A DNA stretch of 17,801 nucleotides, taken from positions 1-17,801 of the forward strand of contig CAZRIE010000087.1 of assembly GCA_964600075.1 (NCBI GenBank), given 5' to 3'. The position numbers and the translations under genes are program-made. This DNA comes from CAZRIE01 sp964600075 (GTDB lineage: Bacteria; Bacteroidota; Bacteroidia; Flavobacteriales; Flavobacteriaceae). Positions 6,909-14,422 of this stretch are shown piece by piece. The notes below the pieces were generated by a model that was given only the letters and a program-made list of their open reading frames with translations, did not search any database and was not told where the DNA came from. Position 1 is the first letter of the stretch. Each line of letters begins with the position of its first letter.

Positions 6909-8321
6909 ATGATGGAAAGAAGAAAATTTATTAAAGATACCGCAGCGGCTTCAACCGCTTTCTCGATAGTGCCCAGTTTTGTAATGGGTAAAACCCATGT
7001 TGCCCCAAGTGATACGCTCTATATAGGTGCTTTTGGAGTTGGCGGGCGCGGCGCGGGAGTAATGAAAGGTCTCGACGAGACCGGTAAGGTGAAATTTGTG
7101 ACGCTTTGTGATGTCGATGACCGTAGGGCGGCAGATTCCTATAAAAAGTATCCAAAGGCAAAAACATATAAAGACTATAGAAAGGTTTACGATAAACATC
7201 TTGAAGAAATCGATGCTATTATGGTCGCTACTCCCGATCATATGCACGCCTCGATTGCTTTGCCCTTTATGCGCGCGAAGAAACATGCCTATGTTGAAAA
7301 ACCGTTAACACATAATATCAACGAGGCAAGAATGATGACCAATGTTGCCAAAGAAAATGGGATAGTGACCCAAATGGGCAATCAAGGGGCATCGAGCGAT
7401 GGTAGCCGTGAGGCCAAAGAATGGATCCAGTCGGGTATTATCGGAAAAGTGCATAAGGTCGATTGCTGGACCAACCGCCCCGTTTGGCCACAAGGCGTTC
7501 CGTTGCCTTCCGAAAAACAGCCCGTACCAAAAGGGTTGGATTGGGACCTTTGGCTGGGCGTTGCTAAAATACGTGATTATAATGATGCCTACCTACCCTT
7601 TAAATGGAGAGGTTTTTGGGATTTTGGAACAGGTGCCCTTGGCGATATGGGCTGCCACATTATGGAAACGCCTTTTGGAGTGCTCGATTTGGCTTACCCT
7701 ACCGAAGCTGAAGCGAGTTGTACCACCAATTGGGTAGGCGATTTTGCGGAGGCGGATTATAGCGAATCCTGCCCGGCATCATCAATTGTACGTTTGAAGT
7801 TCCATACCGTAGCACATGGCGATATCGCACTGAACTGGTACGATGGCGGATTGAAGCCCAACCTACCCGATGAACTCGCGGACGGCGAAACGATAGGCGA
7901 CGGTGGTGGCGGATCTGTTTTCTACGGAACCAAAGGCATTCTGGTCGCCGATACCTATTCGCGCAATGCGAGATTGCTCCCCAGTAAGAATATGGAAATG
8001 TTCAAAGCACCGGCACCATACCTCAAAAGAGTAGATGGTGATGTCGGTGGGCACCAGCGCAACTTTGTCGATGGCTGTCTCAATGGCACAGAGACCTCAT
8101 CTGATTTTCAACGTTCGGGACCATTAACGGAAGCTGTCCTGATGGGCAATCTGGCTATAAAAGCGTTTCAGTACAAAGAGAAAAAGAAGGATGGCGACGG
8201 TTTTTTGTACCCCGGAAGGCGTAGATTTCTTTGGGATGGCGAAAACATGAAAATCACCAATTGGGACAAGGCCAACGAATGGGTCAAAGGCAGCTATCGC
8301 ATAGGCTGGGAGTTGTCGTAA
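6909..8321 (+). CDS. Tat-exported Gfo/Idh/MocA family oxidoreductase
   Basis: A 470-residue NAD(P)-dependent oxidoreductase. The N-terminus ERRKFIKDTAAAS carries a twin-arginine signal followed by a short hydrophobic stretch ending near residue 28, so the folded, cofactor-loaded enzyme should be exported to the periplasm. The Rossmann fold starts at about 36, with GVGGRG at 43-48, LCDVDDR at 66-72, VATPDHMHA at 106-114 and the family hallmark EKP at 130-132. The C-terminal half (WDLWLG, GALGDMGCHIMETP) is the alpha/beta domain typical of Bacteroidota members acting on sugars or inositols. Two ATGs begin the frame (6909 and 6912); either is possible. TACCTTAC at 6876-6883 loosely resembles a -7 element. 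The gene appears monocistronic; no polysaccharide utilisation genes adjoin, so substrate is unknown. Confidence 0.93.
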   Translation: MMERRKFIKDTAAASTAFSIVPSFVMGKTHVAPSDTLYIGAFGVGGRGAGVMKGLDETGKVKFVTLCDVDDRRAADSYKKYPKAKTYKDYRKVYDKHLEEIDAIMVATPDHMHASIALPFMRAKKHAYVEKPLTHNINEARMMTNVAKENGIVTQMGNQGASSDGSREAKEWIQSGIIGKVHKVDCWTNRPVWPQGVPLPSEKQPVPKGLDWDLWLGVAKIRDYNDAYLPFKWRGFWDFGTGALGDMGCHIMETPFGVLDLAYPTEAEASCTTNWVGDFAEADYSESCPASSIVRLKFHTVAHGDIALNWYDGGLKPNLPDELADGETIGDGGGGSVFYGTKGILVADTYSRNARLLPSKNMEMFKAPAPYLKRVDGDVGGHQRNFVDGCLNGTETSSDFQRSGPLTEAVLMGNLAIKAFQYKEKKKDGDGFLYPGRRRFLWDGENMKITNWDKANEWVKGSYRIGWELS

Positions 8322-8334
8322 CCGCAATTGCGAA

Positions 8335-9408
8335 TTAAAATAACTTCATCTGCCCATCCTTAAACTGATTATGTATTTCATGGTTCAAAGGAGGAAACAC
8401 TTTGTCCTTAAAATAGGTATGCCGAGCTAATCGCACCAAGTCATGTATCTGGGTAGCAATCTTGCCTTCGCCACGACCGCGGATGCCGAAACGGCTATCA
8501 TTCAAGGTACCACCATGACAGTCCTCGATTTGATGCAACACTTTGTCGGCTCTATCGGGCATGGTTTTCTTTATCCAATCGGTAAAAATCTGGCCGACAG
8601 CACCGTTCAGCCTCACCATTGTAAAAGCAAAAGAGCTGGCCCCATTATCAGAAACAGCTTTGGCCAAGTTCATAATTTCATGACTATTTATTCCGGGAAT
8701 TATCGGTGCAAGCATGGCATTTACAGGAATGTTGTTTTTTGATAGGATCCGTATCGTTTCCAACCGTTTTTTGATGGTCGTCGTTCGCGGTTCAAGAATA
8801 CGGCGTGTCTCCTCCGACAACGAGGTAACTGAAATGTTTACACCGACCAGTCGATTTTTGGCTAATTCCTTTAGAATATCCAAATCGCGAAGTATTAGGG
8901 CGTTTTTGGTTATCATGCCGACCGGATGGCGATATTTTAGAAATACCTCAAGACATGCACGGGTTATCATGAACTTCTTCTCCGCAGGTTGATAGCAATC
9001 TGTATTTCCTGATAAGACGATTGTTTTTGCTTCCCAGCGATTACTTTTCAGTTTGGCTTCCAAAAGTTCAGGAGCCGTTTTTTTCACTAATATCTTACGT
9101 TCAAAATCCAAGCCTGCGCTATAGCCCCAAAATTCGTGTGTATTTCGGGCGTAGCAATAAATACAGCCATGCTCACAGCCCTGATAGGGATTCATAGAAT
9201 ACAGCATCCCCACGTCGGGACTTGTAACCTTATTTACAATGGTCTTCGGAAAAATGGGAATGTATTGCGTTTTGTTCTTATCCGCTTCTTCGCCTTCAAT
9301 ACGACAGAATTCGAGAAAATCATCCCTTGTTTCGTAGCTGTATTCTAGGAATCTATTCGAAGTATTTTGCTGCGCCCCGCGCCCTTTAATGTAATCTTTG
9401 AGTTTCAA
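8335..9408 (-). CDS. PA0069-type radical SAM protein
   Basis: A 357-residue radical SAM protein. The CxxxCxxC cluster motif C78-EHG-C82-IY-C85 binds the 4Fe-4S cluster that cleaves S-adenosylmethionine; NPYQGCEHGCIYCYARNTHE is the signature of the PA0069/SplB-like group. Other family stretches are FSGNTDCYQPAEKKF-like LSGNTDCYQPAEKKF, MITKNALILRDLD and MLAPIIPGINSHEI. The reaction is unknown. The frame is open to a TTG at 9546, but the added 46 residues are low in conservation, derive partly from a repeat, and cross a TAnnTTTG element at 9425-9432. I place the start at the TTG at 9408 (KLKDYIKGRGAQ), which matches the normal family length; an ATT slightly further in is the only other option. 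It converges on the oxidoreductase gene with a 13-nt gap. Confidence 0.88.
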   Translation of the reverse strand: MKLKDYIKGRGAQQNTSNRFLEYSYETRDDFLEFCRIEGEEADKNKTQYIPIFPKTIVNKVTSPDVGMLYSMNPYQGCEHGCIYCYARNTHEFWGYSAGLDFERKILVKKTAPELLEAKLKSNRWEAKTIVLSGNTDCYQPAEKKFMITRACLEVFLKYRHPVGMITKNALILRDLDILKELAKNRLVGVNISVTSLSEETRRILEPRTTTIKKRLETIRILSKNNIPVNAMLAPIIPGINSHEIMNLAKAVSDNGASSFAFTMVRLNGAVGQIFTDWIKKTMPDRADKVLHQIEDCHGGTLNDSRFGIRGRGEGKIATQIHDLVRLARHTYFKDKVFPPLNHEIHNQFKDGQMKLF

Positions 9409-9424
9409 AAAATAGGATTTATTC

Positions 9425-9432
9425 CAAAAATA
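9425..9432 (-). promoter_or_regulatory. Putative -7 promoter element of the radical SAM gene
   Basis: Minus strand reads TATTTTTG, a full TAnnTTTG match, ending 16 nt before the proposed TTG start at 9408. It lies inside the upstream open extension, supporting the shorter protein. Confidence 0.45.
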
Positions 9433-9480
9433 TGGAAATAATCCTATTTTTCTTAATTGAATATTGTTAATTTTATTGTT

Positions 9481-9650
9481 CTTCCCTCGTGGAGGGGAGA
9501 TGCCGACAGGCAGAGGAGCTCTCACATGGTGGTCGGAATTCCACAATATTTAGCTCTTTCTTAGGGAGAGAAATCCTATTGAAACTAGCATGTGCCTAAG
9601 TAACCACCCCACCTATCGGCACCTATGCCTTCCTCTCGCTTTGCTCGTCG
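9481..9650. repeat. Intergenic element with hairpin and inverted TGCCGAYAGG ends
   Basis: The stretch between the radical SAM gene and the 535-aa protein gene is GC-richer than its AT-rich surroundings. It begins with a hairpin: CTTCCCTC at 9481-9488 and GAGGGGAG at 9492-9499 around a GTG loop (one G-T pair). TGCCGACAGG at 9501-9510 recurs inverted, with one mismatch, at 9612-9621, and both copies are adjoined by CCTC/GAGG-rich sequence. No open reading frame explains it. It looks like a degenerate non-coding repeat (MITE- or REP-like); only similarity searching can confirm copies elsewhere. The remaining bases up to 9733 show nothing I can name. Confidence 0.45.
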
Positions 9651-9733
9651 GTGGCAAGTGAATATAAGGAGGGCACCCTGTAAAGAAATATTTTGGATAG
9701 TAGCGAAAATTCCAATGATAAAGTTGGCTGTGT

Positions 9734-11341
9734 TTATTTTACCGAAACCCGCACTAGCTGCTTCTTCGTACCGCGCTTTGCATAAAAATAAAGGTTACCG
9801 CTATTTATATCAACTAGGGGCCGTGAAACCATTATCGGCAGGCGCACTTCTTTATCGTCGACCAATTTTTTATACGAAAGGCTTCCTTCTGAATCTACCT
9901 TGATCACGAACATATTTGGGTTTCTACTAAAGCCCTGCTTGAATAGAATACGTTCTTTACTGATCCGTTGCGGATTTTCGCCCGAATTGATAAAGAAATA
10001 CATATCGTCGCCATGACCATAAGCAGTATAGGAAGCGTATGAGGCATCACCTTGGGTGACCTCGGCCTTGTTGATATTACGTGCCCATTCCATGTTGCCC
10101 GAAGCGTCAAGTTTGGCTAAAACGATATCGTTGTAATGGTAGCGTTCGGTAATCTGAGTGCCGCCTGAACTAATGTCTTCCCCTTTCGTAACAAAATATT
10201 CTTCGGCACTAAACATAATCGCATCGCTCGGTGTAATATGCACGCTCTTGAATATCAAATTCTTGATTTCGGCATCGACTTCGCGACCGAACTTATCAAG
10301 CATAAATTGCTCTGAAAATGGATTGTATTTTTTTGATTTTATACTTAAGGAACCGGTGTCTAGATTAAAATACACGAGCCCATTGTAACGCTTGTCTTTG
10401 CGATCGGCATAAAAACCTACGATCTTCAGGTCATTATTGATCAGAATAGGTTTCAACGACTCGGGAAACCTTCCGGCATCGGTAAACTCTTGAATTTTAT
10501 GTCCCGTTTCGGTAATCTTGACCAGCTCGTATTGAAACCTGCGCTCTTTGAGATCTGACTTTCTTTTCTTGAAAAAGGCCTTACCCATTAGATAGACCGA
10601 TTTGAGGTCGTCCGATACCTCGATATTTTCAAAAGCATAGTTTTTTTCTTTAATGGCGGATGTGAAATCGTATTTGAACTGATTTCTTAAATCCGTTCCG
10701 TAGAGAAAAACCTTGTACTTTTGGTCTCTTCCCTCACGATAATGCACTGTAATGGCAAACGCTGTTCGCTTATCGTTAAAGTGGGTCGCCGTAGAGAAAC
10801 CGTTACCAAAACTGCGGTTGTATTTATTGACGGCAAGCGGATTGATAACTTCTTTGGAAGGAATGGAAAGTAACACCCTTTCCGAAAAATTGAAATCCAC
10901 TAGCGGGCTTTGATGGACTACATAATTATAGGCTTCCGTATTGAAGTCATAAACCAGCTCTAATAAATACAACTGTCCGTTCTTTACGAAACCGTCGACC
11001 ATATGCTCACCCGCATATTTGTAGTTGTAATCGTTGATAAGGTTCAGCTCGGTATCATAAATTTCGATAAAGTGCCCTTTGGCGCGCAGCGGAAAACCAC
11101 CATAATAGGTGCGGACCAATACCGTCTCACCTTTGGTAGCGCTTTCAATGGACAATACCGTCGAATATTTATACCTATCGGAATAATTTTCGCCTAAGCT
11201 ATAGTTTACGGGTATTTCCTGAGCCGTTATGGTTGAAAAGGCGAAAAGAAAAAGCAGGAGTACGGCACTTTTCAGGGTGCGGTACAAAGTACTTTCCAAA
11301 TATTGGAATTTGGAATTTGGGGCTTGGAATTTAAGACACAT
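9734..11341 (-). CDS. Secreted protein of unknown function, 535 aa
   Basis: I do not recognise a named family. The protein has a signal peptide: a basic stretch (YRTLKSA) and hydrophobic LLLFLFAFSTITA end at about residue 40, followed by QEIPVNYSLG. The mature part, nearly 500 residues, is rich in beta-strand-like segments with recurring patterns such as VLAKLDASGNMEWARN and FVIKVDSEGSLSYKK, suggesting a repeated-sheet or propeller-like fold exported to the periplasm or surface. No lipobox, no sorting domain and no catalytic motif is seen. The ATG at 11341 is used, but the first 14 residues are translated from a TTGGAAT heptamer array (11303-11330); a TTG at 11287 (YRTLKSA) would give a more ordinary signal peptide. 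It starts 22 nt after the enoyl-CoA hydratase stop, so it is likely in that operon. Confidence 0.8.
   Translation of the reverse strand: MCLKFQAPNSKFQYLESTLYRTLKSAVLLLFLFAFSTITAQEIPVNYSLGENYSDRYKYSTVLSIESATKGETVLVRTYYGGFPLRAKGHFIEIYDTELNLINDYNYKYAGEHMVDGFVKNGQLYLLELVYDFNTEAYNYVVHQSPLVDFNFSERVLLSIPSKEVINPLAVNKYNRSFGNGFSTATHFNDKRTAFAITVHYREGRDQKYKVFLYGTDLRNQFKYDFTSAIKEKNYAFENIEVSDDLKSVYLMGKAFFKKRKSDLKERRFQYELVKITETGHKIQEFTDAGRFPESLKPILINNDLKIVGFYADRKDKRYNGLVYFNLDTGSLSIKSKKYNPFSEQFMLDKFGREVDAEIKNLIFKSVHITPSDAIMFSAEEYFVTKGEDISSGGTQITERYHYNDIVLAKLDASGNMEWARNINKAEVTQGDASYASYTAYGHGDDMYFFINSGENPQRISKERILFKQGFSRNPNMFVIKVDSEGSLSYKKLVDDKEVRLPIMVSRPLVDINSGNLYFYAKRGTKKQLVRVSVK
11303..11330 (+). repeat. 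Heptamer tandem repeat TTGGAAT x4
   Basis: Four adjacent 7-bp units read TTGGAAT, TTGGAAT, TTGGGGC, TTGGAAT, with exact period seven. They lie at the 5' end of the open frame of the 535-aa protein and, on the minus strand, encode its odd KFQAPNSKFQ beginning. They are better explained as intergenic sequence than as protein-coding. Confidence 0.8.
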
Positions 11342-11363
11342 TAAGTAGGTTTTTGAGGCTATG

Positions 11364-12143
11364 CTATCTACCGGGGAAATCGGCTTTCCGCTTTTCTAAA
11401 AAGGCGGTCGTACCTTCTTTAAAATCCTCGGTTCCGAAACAGGCACCAAAAGCGGCTATTTCGGCAGCATATCCATTACTGTTCTTAAAACCCGTATTTA
11501 CTGCTTTTATTGCGTGTTTGATGGCCACAGGGGAATTATTCGATATCTTACCTGCTAGTTTTTCGCAAAAACCCAACAATAGTTCTTGCGATACGACGTG
11601 GTTGACCAAGCCGTAGCTCAGTGCCCGATCTACGTCTATCATACCGGCGGTCATAATAAGTTCCATGGCCAGGCCCTTACCGATAAGTTGCGGTAGACGT
11701 TGGGTGCCTCCATAGCCTGGAATTACACCTAAAGACACTTCAGGAAGCCCCATTCGTGCATTATGGCTCGCAACCCGAAAATGGCATGCCATAGCAAGCT
11801 CGAGCCCACCTCCCAGGGCGAACCCGTTTACCGCCGCAATAACGGGTTTGGATAGATTTTCGACAAAGTCGAATAACAGTTCTTGGCCCTTAGCCGCTAA
11901 TTGACGGCCTTCTTTTTCCGAAAAATTGGCAAATTCTAAAATATCTGCTCCTGCCACAAAGGCTTTTTCGCCGCTTCCGGTCAAGATGATGACTTTGATT
12001 TCGTTATCCGCTTCCAATGTCTCGAAGGCATCATGGAGTTCTCGAATGGTTTCCCGGTTCAAGGCGTTAAGCTTTTTTGGCCGATTTATAGAGATCGTTG
12101 CGATGGATTGTCTTGTAGACAATAGTACGTTACTATAGTTCAT
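11364..12143 (-). CDS. Enoyl-CoA hydratase/isomerase family protein
   Basis: A 259-residue crotonase-fold enzyme. The oxyanion-hole residues lie in AFVAGADI at 61-68 and GFALGGGLELA at 107-117; the two catalytic glutamates expected of a true hydratase are present at E115 and E135 (GLPEVSLGVIPGYGGTQRL). It should hydrate 2-enoyl-CoA in fatty-acid beta-oxidation or a related route. Length is the usual 255-260. ATG start at 12143, 45 nt downstream of the histidine kinase stop and 22 nt upstream of the secreted-protein gene, all on the minus strand. No acyl-CoA dehydrogenase or thiolase is nearby, so the pathway is not shown by context. Chain-length specificity cannot be told. Confidence 0.95.
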   Translation of the reverse strand: MNYSNVLLSTRQSIATISINRPKKLNALNRETIRELHDAFETLEADNEIKVIILTGSGEKAFVAGADILEFANFSEKEGRQLAAKGQELLFDFVENLSKPVIAAVNGFALGGGLELAMACHFRVASHNARMGLPEVSLGVIPGYGGTQRLPQLIGKGLAMELIMTAGMIDVDRALSYGLVNHVVSQELLLGFCEKLAGKISNNSPVAIKHAIKAVNTGFKNSNGYAAEIAAFGACFGTEDFKEGTTAFLEKRKADFPGR

Positions 12144-12188
12144 AATGTATAGTCTCTTAAGTTATGATTGTTTTAAACTCATTTTTAA

Positions 12189-13640
12189 CTAGTTCTCCTT
12201 CGGAAACCTGACTGTAAAAACCGTCCCTTTTCCGGGTTGTGAAGTGACATTGATACTGCCTTTATAGGTTTCGACAATAGTTTTCACCATGCCCAAGCCA
12301 AGCCCCATTCCGCTTGACTTCGTAGTGAACTTGGGTTCGAAAATTTTATCCTTGAAACCGTCTTCTATGCCAATACCATTGTCGGCCACCGATATTTTTA
12401 CAAAATCACCATCATTGTCAACGGATACCAAAATACGTGGCGATTCCACATCAGGAAGCGCCTGAATAGCATTTTTGACCAGATTCGTTACCACTCGAAT
12501 AAGTTGTGTACGATCCAATTTGGCAATAATCTTTTCCTCCTCAGAAATAAAATGGATGTAATGCTCATTGAAAATATCCAATGCCAATTTAACGATCTCG
12601 ACCACGTTCAAGGTTTCGTTCTGCTGCGCCGGCATTTCGGCAAAATTGGAAAAGGCCGATGCGATACTGCTCATCGTATCGATCTGTTGGATCAGGGTTT
12701 TTGAATATTCAGCGACCTTTGTCTCTATTTTAGGGTCTTTTGGGTCGAACTTACGTTCAAAGCTCTGCACGCTCAATCGCATGGGCGTCAACGGATTCTT
12801 GATTTCATGAGCCACTTGTTTGGCCATTTCGCGCCATGCCTGCTCTCGTTCACTACGGGCCAACTTTACCGCACTATGTTCCAGTTCATCGATCATGGCG
12901 TTGTACGAGGTGACAAGTTTTTTGATTTCTTCGCTTGGGTTGTCGATCAGTATTTTTTGATTCCTTTTGGTCAAATCCGTTTTACCCAGCATATCTGAAA
13001 TTGTCTGTAACGACCGCGTGATATAGGTCGATATAAAATACGCCAGCCCGATGGCGATCAGCAACATTAAAAAATAGACCCCGCCTAGACGTATCAAGAA
13101 TTCCCGGAGCTCCATATTATTGAAAGAGTCGTCTTCGTAGTAGGGGAGGTTTAATATCCCGATTGGTTTGAATTTGCCGTCATTGATGTAGGTGTACGAT
13201 GCTTTATAGTTATCACCGGCCAACGCCTTCTCGTCGACAAAACGTTTGATGGGGCTCGCTTCTAAGTTGTTGAGAATATAGGGGTCGAGACAGTTCGAAA
13301 GGGAATCGATCTCGAACGTGGCGCGTGAACTTTTGATAAGCTGTCCCTCGAGGTCATAAATATTAAGCCTTTGGTTCTGCACATTGGCAATGCGGTAGAT
13401 TTCTTTTTGAAAAATATATCCTAGGTTTTCGGTAACAACAGGATAGGTCGTTTCCCTTAATACATAGGCGAGGCTCTGCCGTATCTGATCTTCTTTACGT
13501 TCAAGCCGTTCTATATGGTAGTCTTGCGATTGCTCGCGAGATTGGTAAATGGTCACCCCTACAATTAGTACCGAGGCTATCAGCACTAGCAGGATCATAG
13601 ATACGAATATGCGGGATCGAAGGGAAAGTTTTGTGAACAA
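12189..13640 (-). CDS. NtrY-like orphan sensor histidine kinase
   Basis: A 483-residue membrane sensor kinase. First membrane helix at about 11-32, a periplasmic sensor region to about 180, a second helix at 182-205, a HAMP domain (ITRSLQTISDMLG onward), then the kinase core. The phospho-acceptor is H278 in QVAHEIKNPLTPMRLSVQ, followed by the N-box NLVKNAIQA (N390), DNGIGI at 420-425 and the glycine lid GMGLGLGMV at 444-452. The H-box wording is that of NtrY-type kinases. No response regulator is adjacent. The frame is open to a TTG at 13682, but a perfect -7 element (13659-13666) lies in that extension, so I start at the TTG at 13640 (FTKLSLRSRIF); the ATG at 13598 would remove part of the first helix. 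Confidence 0.92.
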   Translation of the reverse strand: MFTKLSLRSRIFVSMILLVLIASVLIVGVTIYQSREQSQDYHIERLERKEDQIRQSLAYVLRETTYPVVTENLGYIFQKEIYRIANVQNQRLNIYDLEGQLIKSSRATFEIDSLSNCLDPYILNNLEASPIKRFVDEKALAGDNYKASYTYINDGKFKPIGILNLPYYEDDSFNNMELREFLIRLGGVYFLMLLIAIGLAYFISTYITRSLQTISDMLGKTDLTKRNQKILIDNPSEEIKKLVTSYNAMIDELEHSAVKLARSEREQAWREMAKQVAHEIKNPLTPMRLSVQSFERKFDPKDPKIETKVAEYSKTLIQQIDTMSSIASAFSNFAEMPAQQNETLNVVEIVKLALDIFNEHYIHFISEEEKIIAKLDRTQLIRVVTNLVKNAIQALPDVESPRILVSVDNDGDFVKISVADNGIGIEDGFKDKIFEPKFTTKSSGMGLGLGMVKTIVETYKGSINVTSQPGKGTVFTVRFPKEN

Positions 13641-13658
13641 GTGACCGGACTTTGAATT

Positions 13659-13666
13659 CAAAGGTA
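13659..13666 (-). promoter_or_regulatory. Putative -7 promoter element of the histidine kinase gene
   Basis: Minus strand reads TACCTTTG, a full TAnnTTTG match, ending 18 nt before the proposed TTG start at 13640. It indicates that the kinase can be transcribed independently of hemJ upstream. Confidence 0.5.
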
Positions 13667-13699
13667 GCAAATATCGAACCAAGTTTCAGTACGCAGGTT

Positions 13700-13717
13700 G
13701 CAGTAACAGTAGGCAGT
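13700..13717 (+). repeat. Dispersed 18-bp CAGT-rich repeat, copy C
   Basis: GCAGTAACAGTAGGCAGT lies in the hemJ-kinase gap. CAGT/CAGG units recur from 13687 at 6-7 bp spacing, and a further ACTGCAAAC at 13744-13752 is shared with sequence beside copy A. Confidence 0.75.
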
Positions 13718-13757
13718 TTCAATAGCAAAAAGACATAATTGCCCACTGCAAACTTTA

Positions 13758-14300
13758 TTAGGCTTCCGGATCTTTATGTCGAATGCGTTTGTAAAGTTTG
13801 ATGCCGAGTATTAGCAAAATACCCAAAACGATGATTCCGACGACACCGAAAATCCAGTTGAAGGCGCTTTTTAAACCGACTAGAAAGACCACGGCGAATA
13901 GGATAAGCGTGGCACCCTCGTTCCAGATGCGCATATAGTTCGAGCTATATTTTACCTCATCGCGCTGTAATTGCTTGAAGATAATATGGTTTTTTAGGTG
14001 ATAGGCAATCAGCAAAACGACGAAAGCTAGTTTAACATGCATCCATGGTTGTTGTAACCAAGCGGGTATAAGTATCAAAAGCCATATCGCGAACAAGGTC
14101 GCTAGAACGGCTGAGGGCCAAGTGATGATATACCACAGGCGTTTAGACATCAGTTGCAGTTGTTTTGTCAAAATTTCCTTTTCTGGCGATGCTTTCTGGG
14201 AAGCCTCGATATGGTAAATGAATAATCGGGGCATGTAGAAGAGGCCCGCAAACCAAGTGATTACGAAAATTAAATGCAGGGCTTTGATATAGTCGTACAA
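13758..14300 (-). CDS. hemJ: Protoporphyrinogen IX oxidase HemJ (UPF0093/CopD-like)
   Basis: A 180-residue membrane protein of the HemJ family, which oxidises protoporphyrinogen IX to protoporphyrin IX in heme synthesis. The N-terminal signature YIKALHLIFVITWFAGLFY (4-22) holds the conserved His9; WMHVKLAFV at 86-94 holds His88 and Lys90, also conserved. Four to five membrane helices are visible, with a longer loop at 30-55. The start is TTG at 14300: an in-frame stop lies three codons upstream, the next ATG (residue 23) would remove the first helix and His9, and a TAnnTTTG element sits 27 nt before it. The last helix (residues 131-168) is longer than a minimal HemJ, as common in Bacteroidota. 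Other heme genes are absent here. Confidence 0.9.
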   Translation of the reverse strand: MYDYIKALHLIFVITWFAGLFYMPRLFIYHIEASQKASPEKEILTKQLQLMSKRLWYIITWPSAVLATLFAIWLLILIPAWLQQPWMHVKLAFVVLLIAYHLKNHIIFKQLQRDEVKYSSNYMRIWNEGATLILFAVVFLVGLKSAFNWIFGVVGIIVLGILLILGIKLYKRIRHKDPEA

Positions 14301-14327
14301 CGGTTTTCAGGTTAAACGTGTCAGGTT

Positions 14328-14335
14328 CAAAGTTA
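14328..14335 (-). promoter_or_regulatory. Putative promoter of hemJ
   Basis: Minus strand reads TAACTTTG, a full TAnnTTTG match, 27 nt before the TTG start. A TTTG (14351-14354) lies 15 nt further upstream, slightly closer than usual for a -33 element. Confidence 0.5.
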
Positions 14336-14422
14336 AGGAAACTTGAAACACAAAATAAGATACATGCTATGCATTAAATTTTATCAAATCCAACAGATTT
14401 GGAAAGTTCTGACTTGGAATCG

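Noticed and set aside
8323..8332. CGCAATTGCG as a terminator between convergent genes
   Set aside because: The stem would have only three pairs around a four-base loop and no T-run follows.
9409..9546. 46-residue N-terminal extension of the radical SAM protein from TTG 9546
   Set aside because: It passes through a -7 promoter element and a hairpin repeat, and exceeds normal family length.
13641..13682. TTG start at 13682 for the histidine kinase
   Set aside because: The added 14 residues cross a TACCTTTG element and are not expected in NtrY-like kinases.
3793..13717. CRISPR-like repeats (CAGT-rich 18-mers)
   Set aside because: Copies are far apart, lack regular spacers and cas genes, and show an internal heptad pattern instead.
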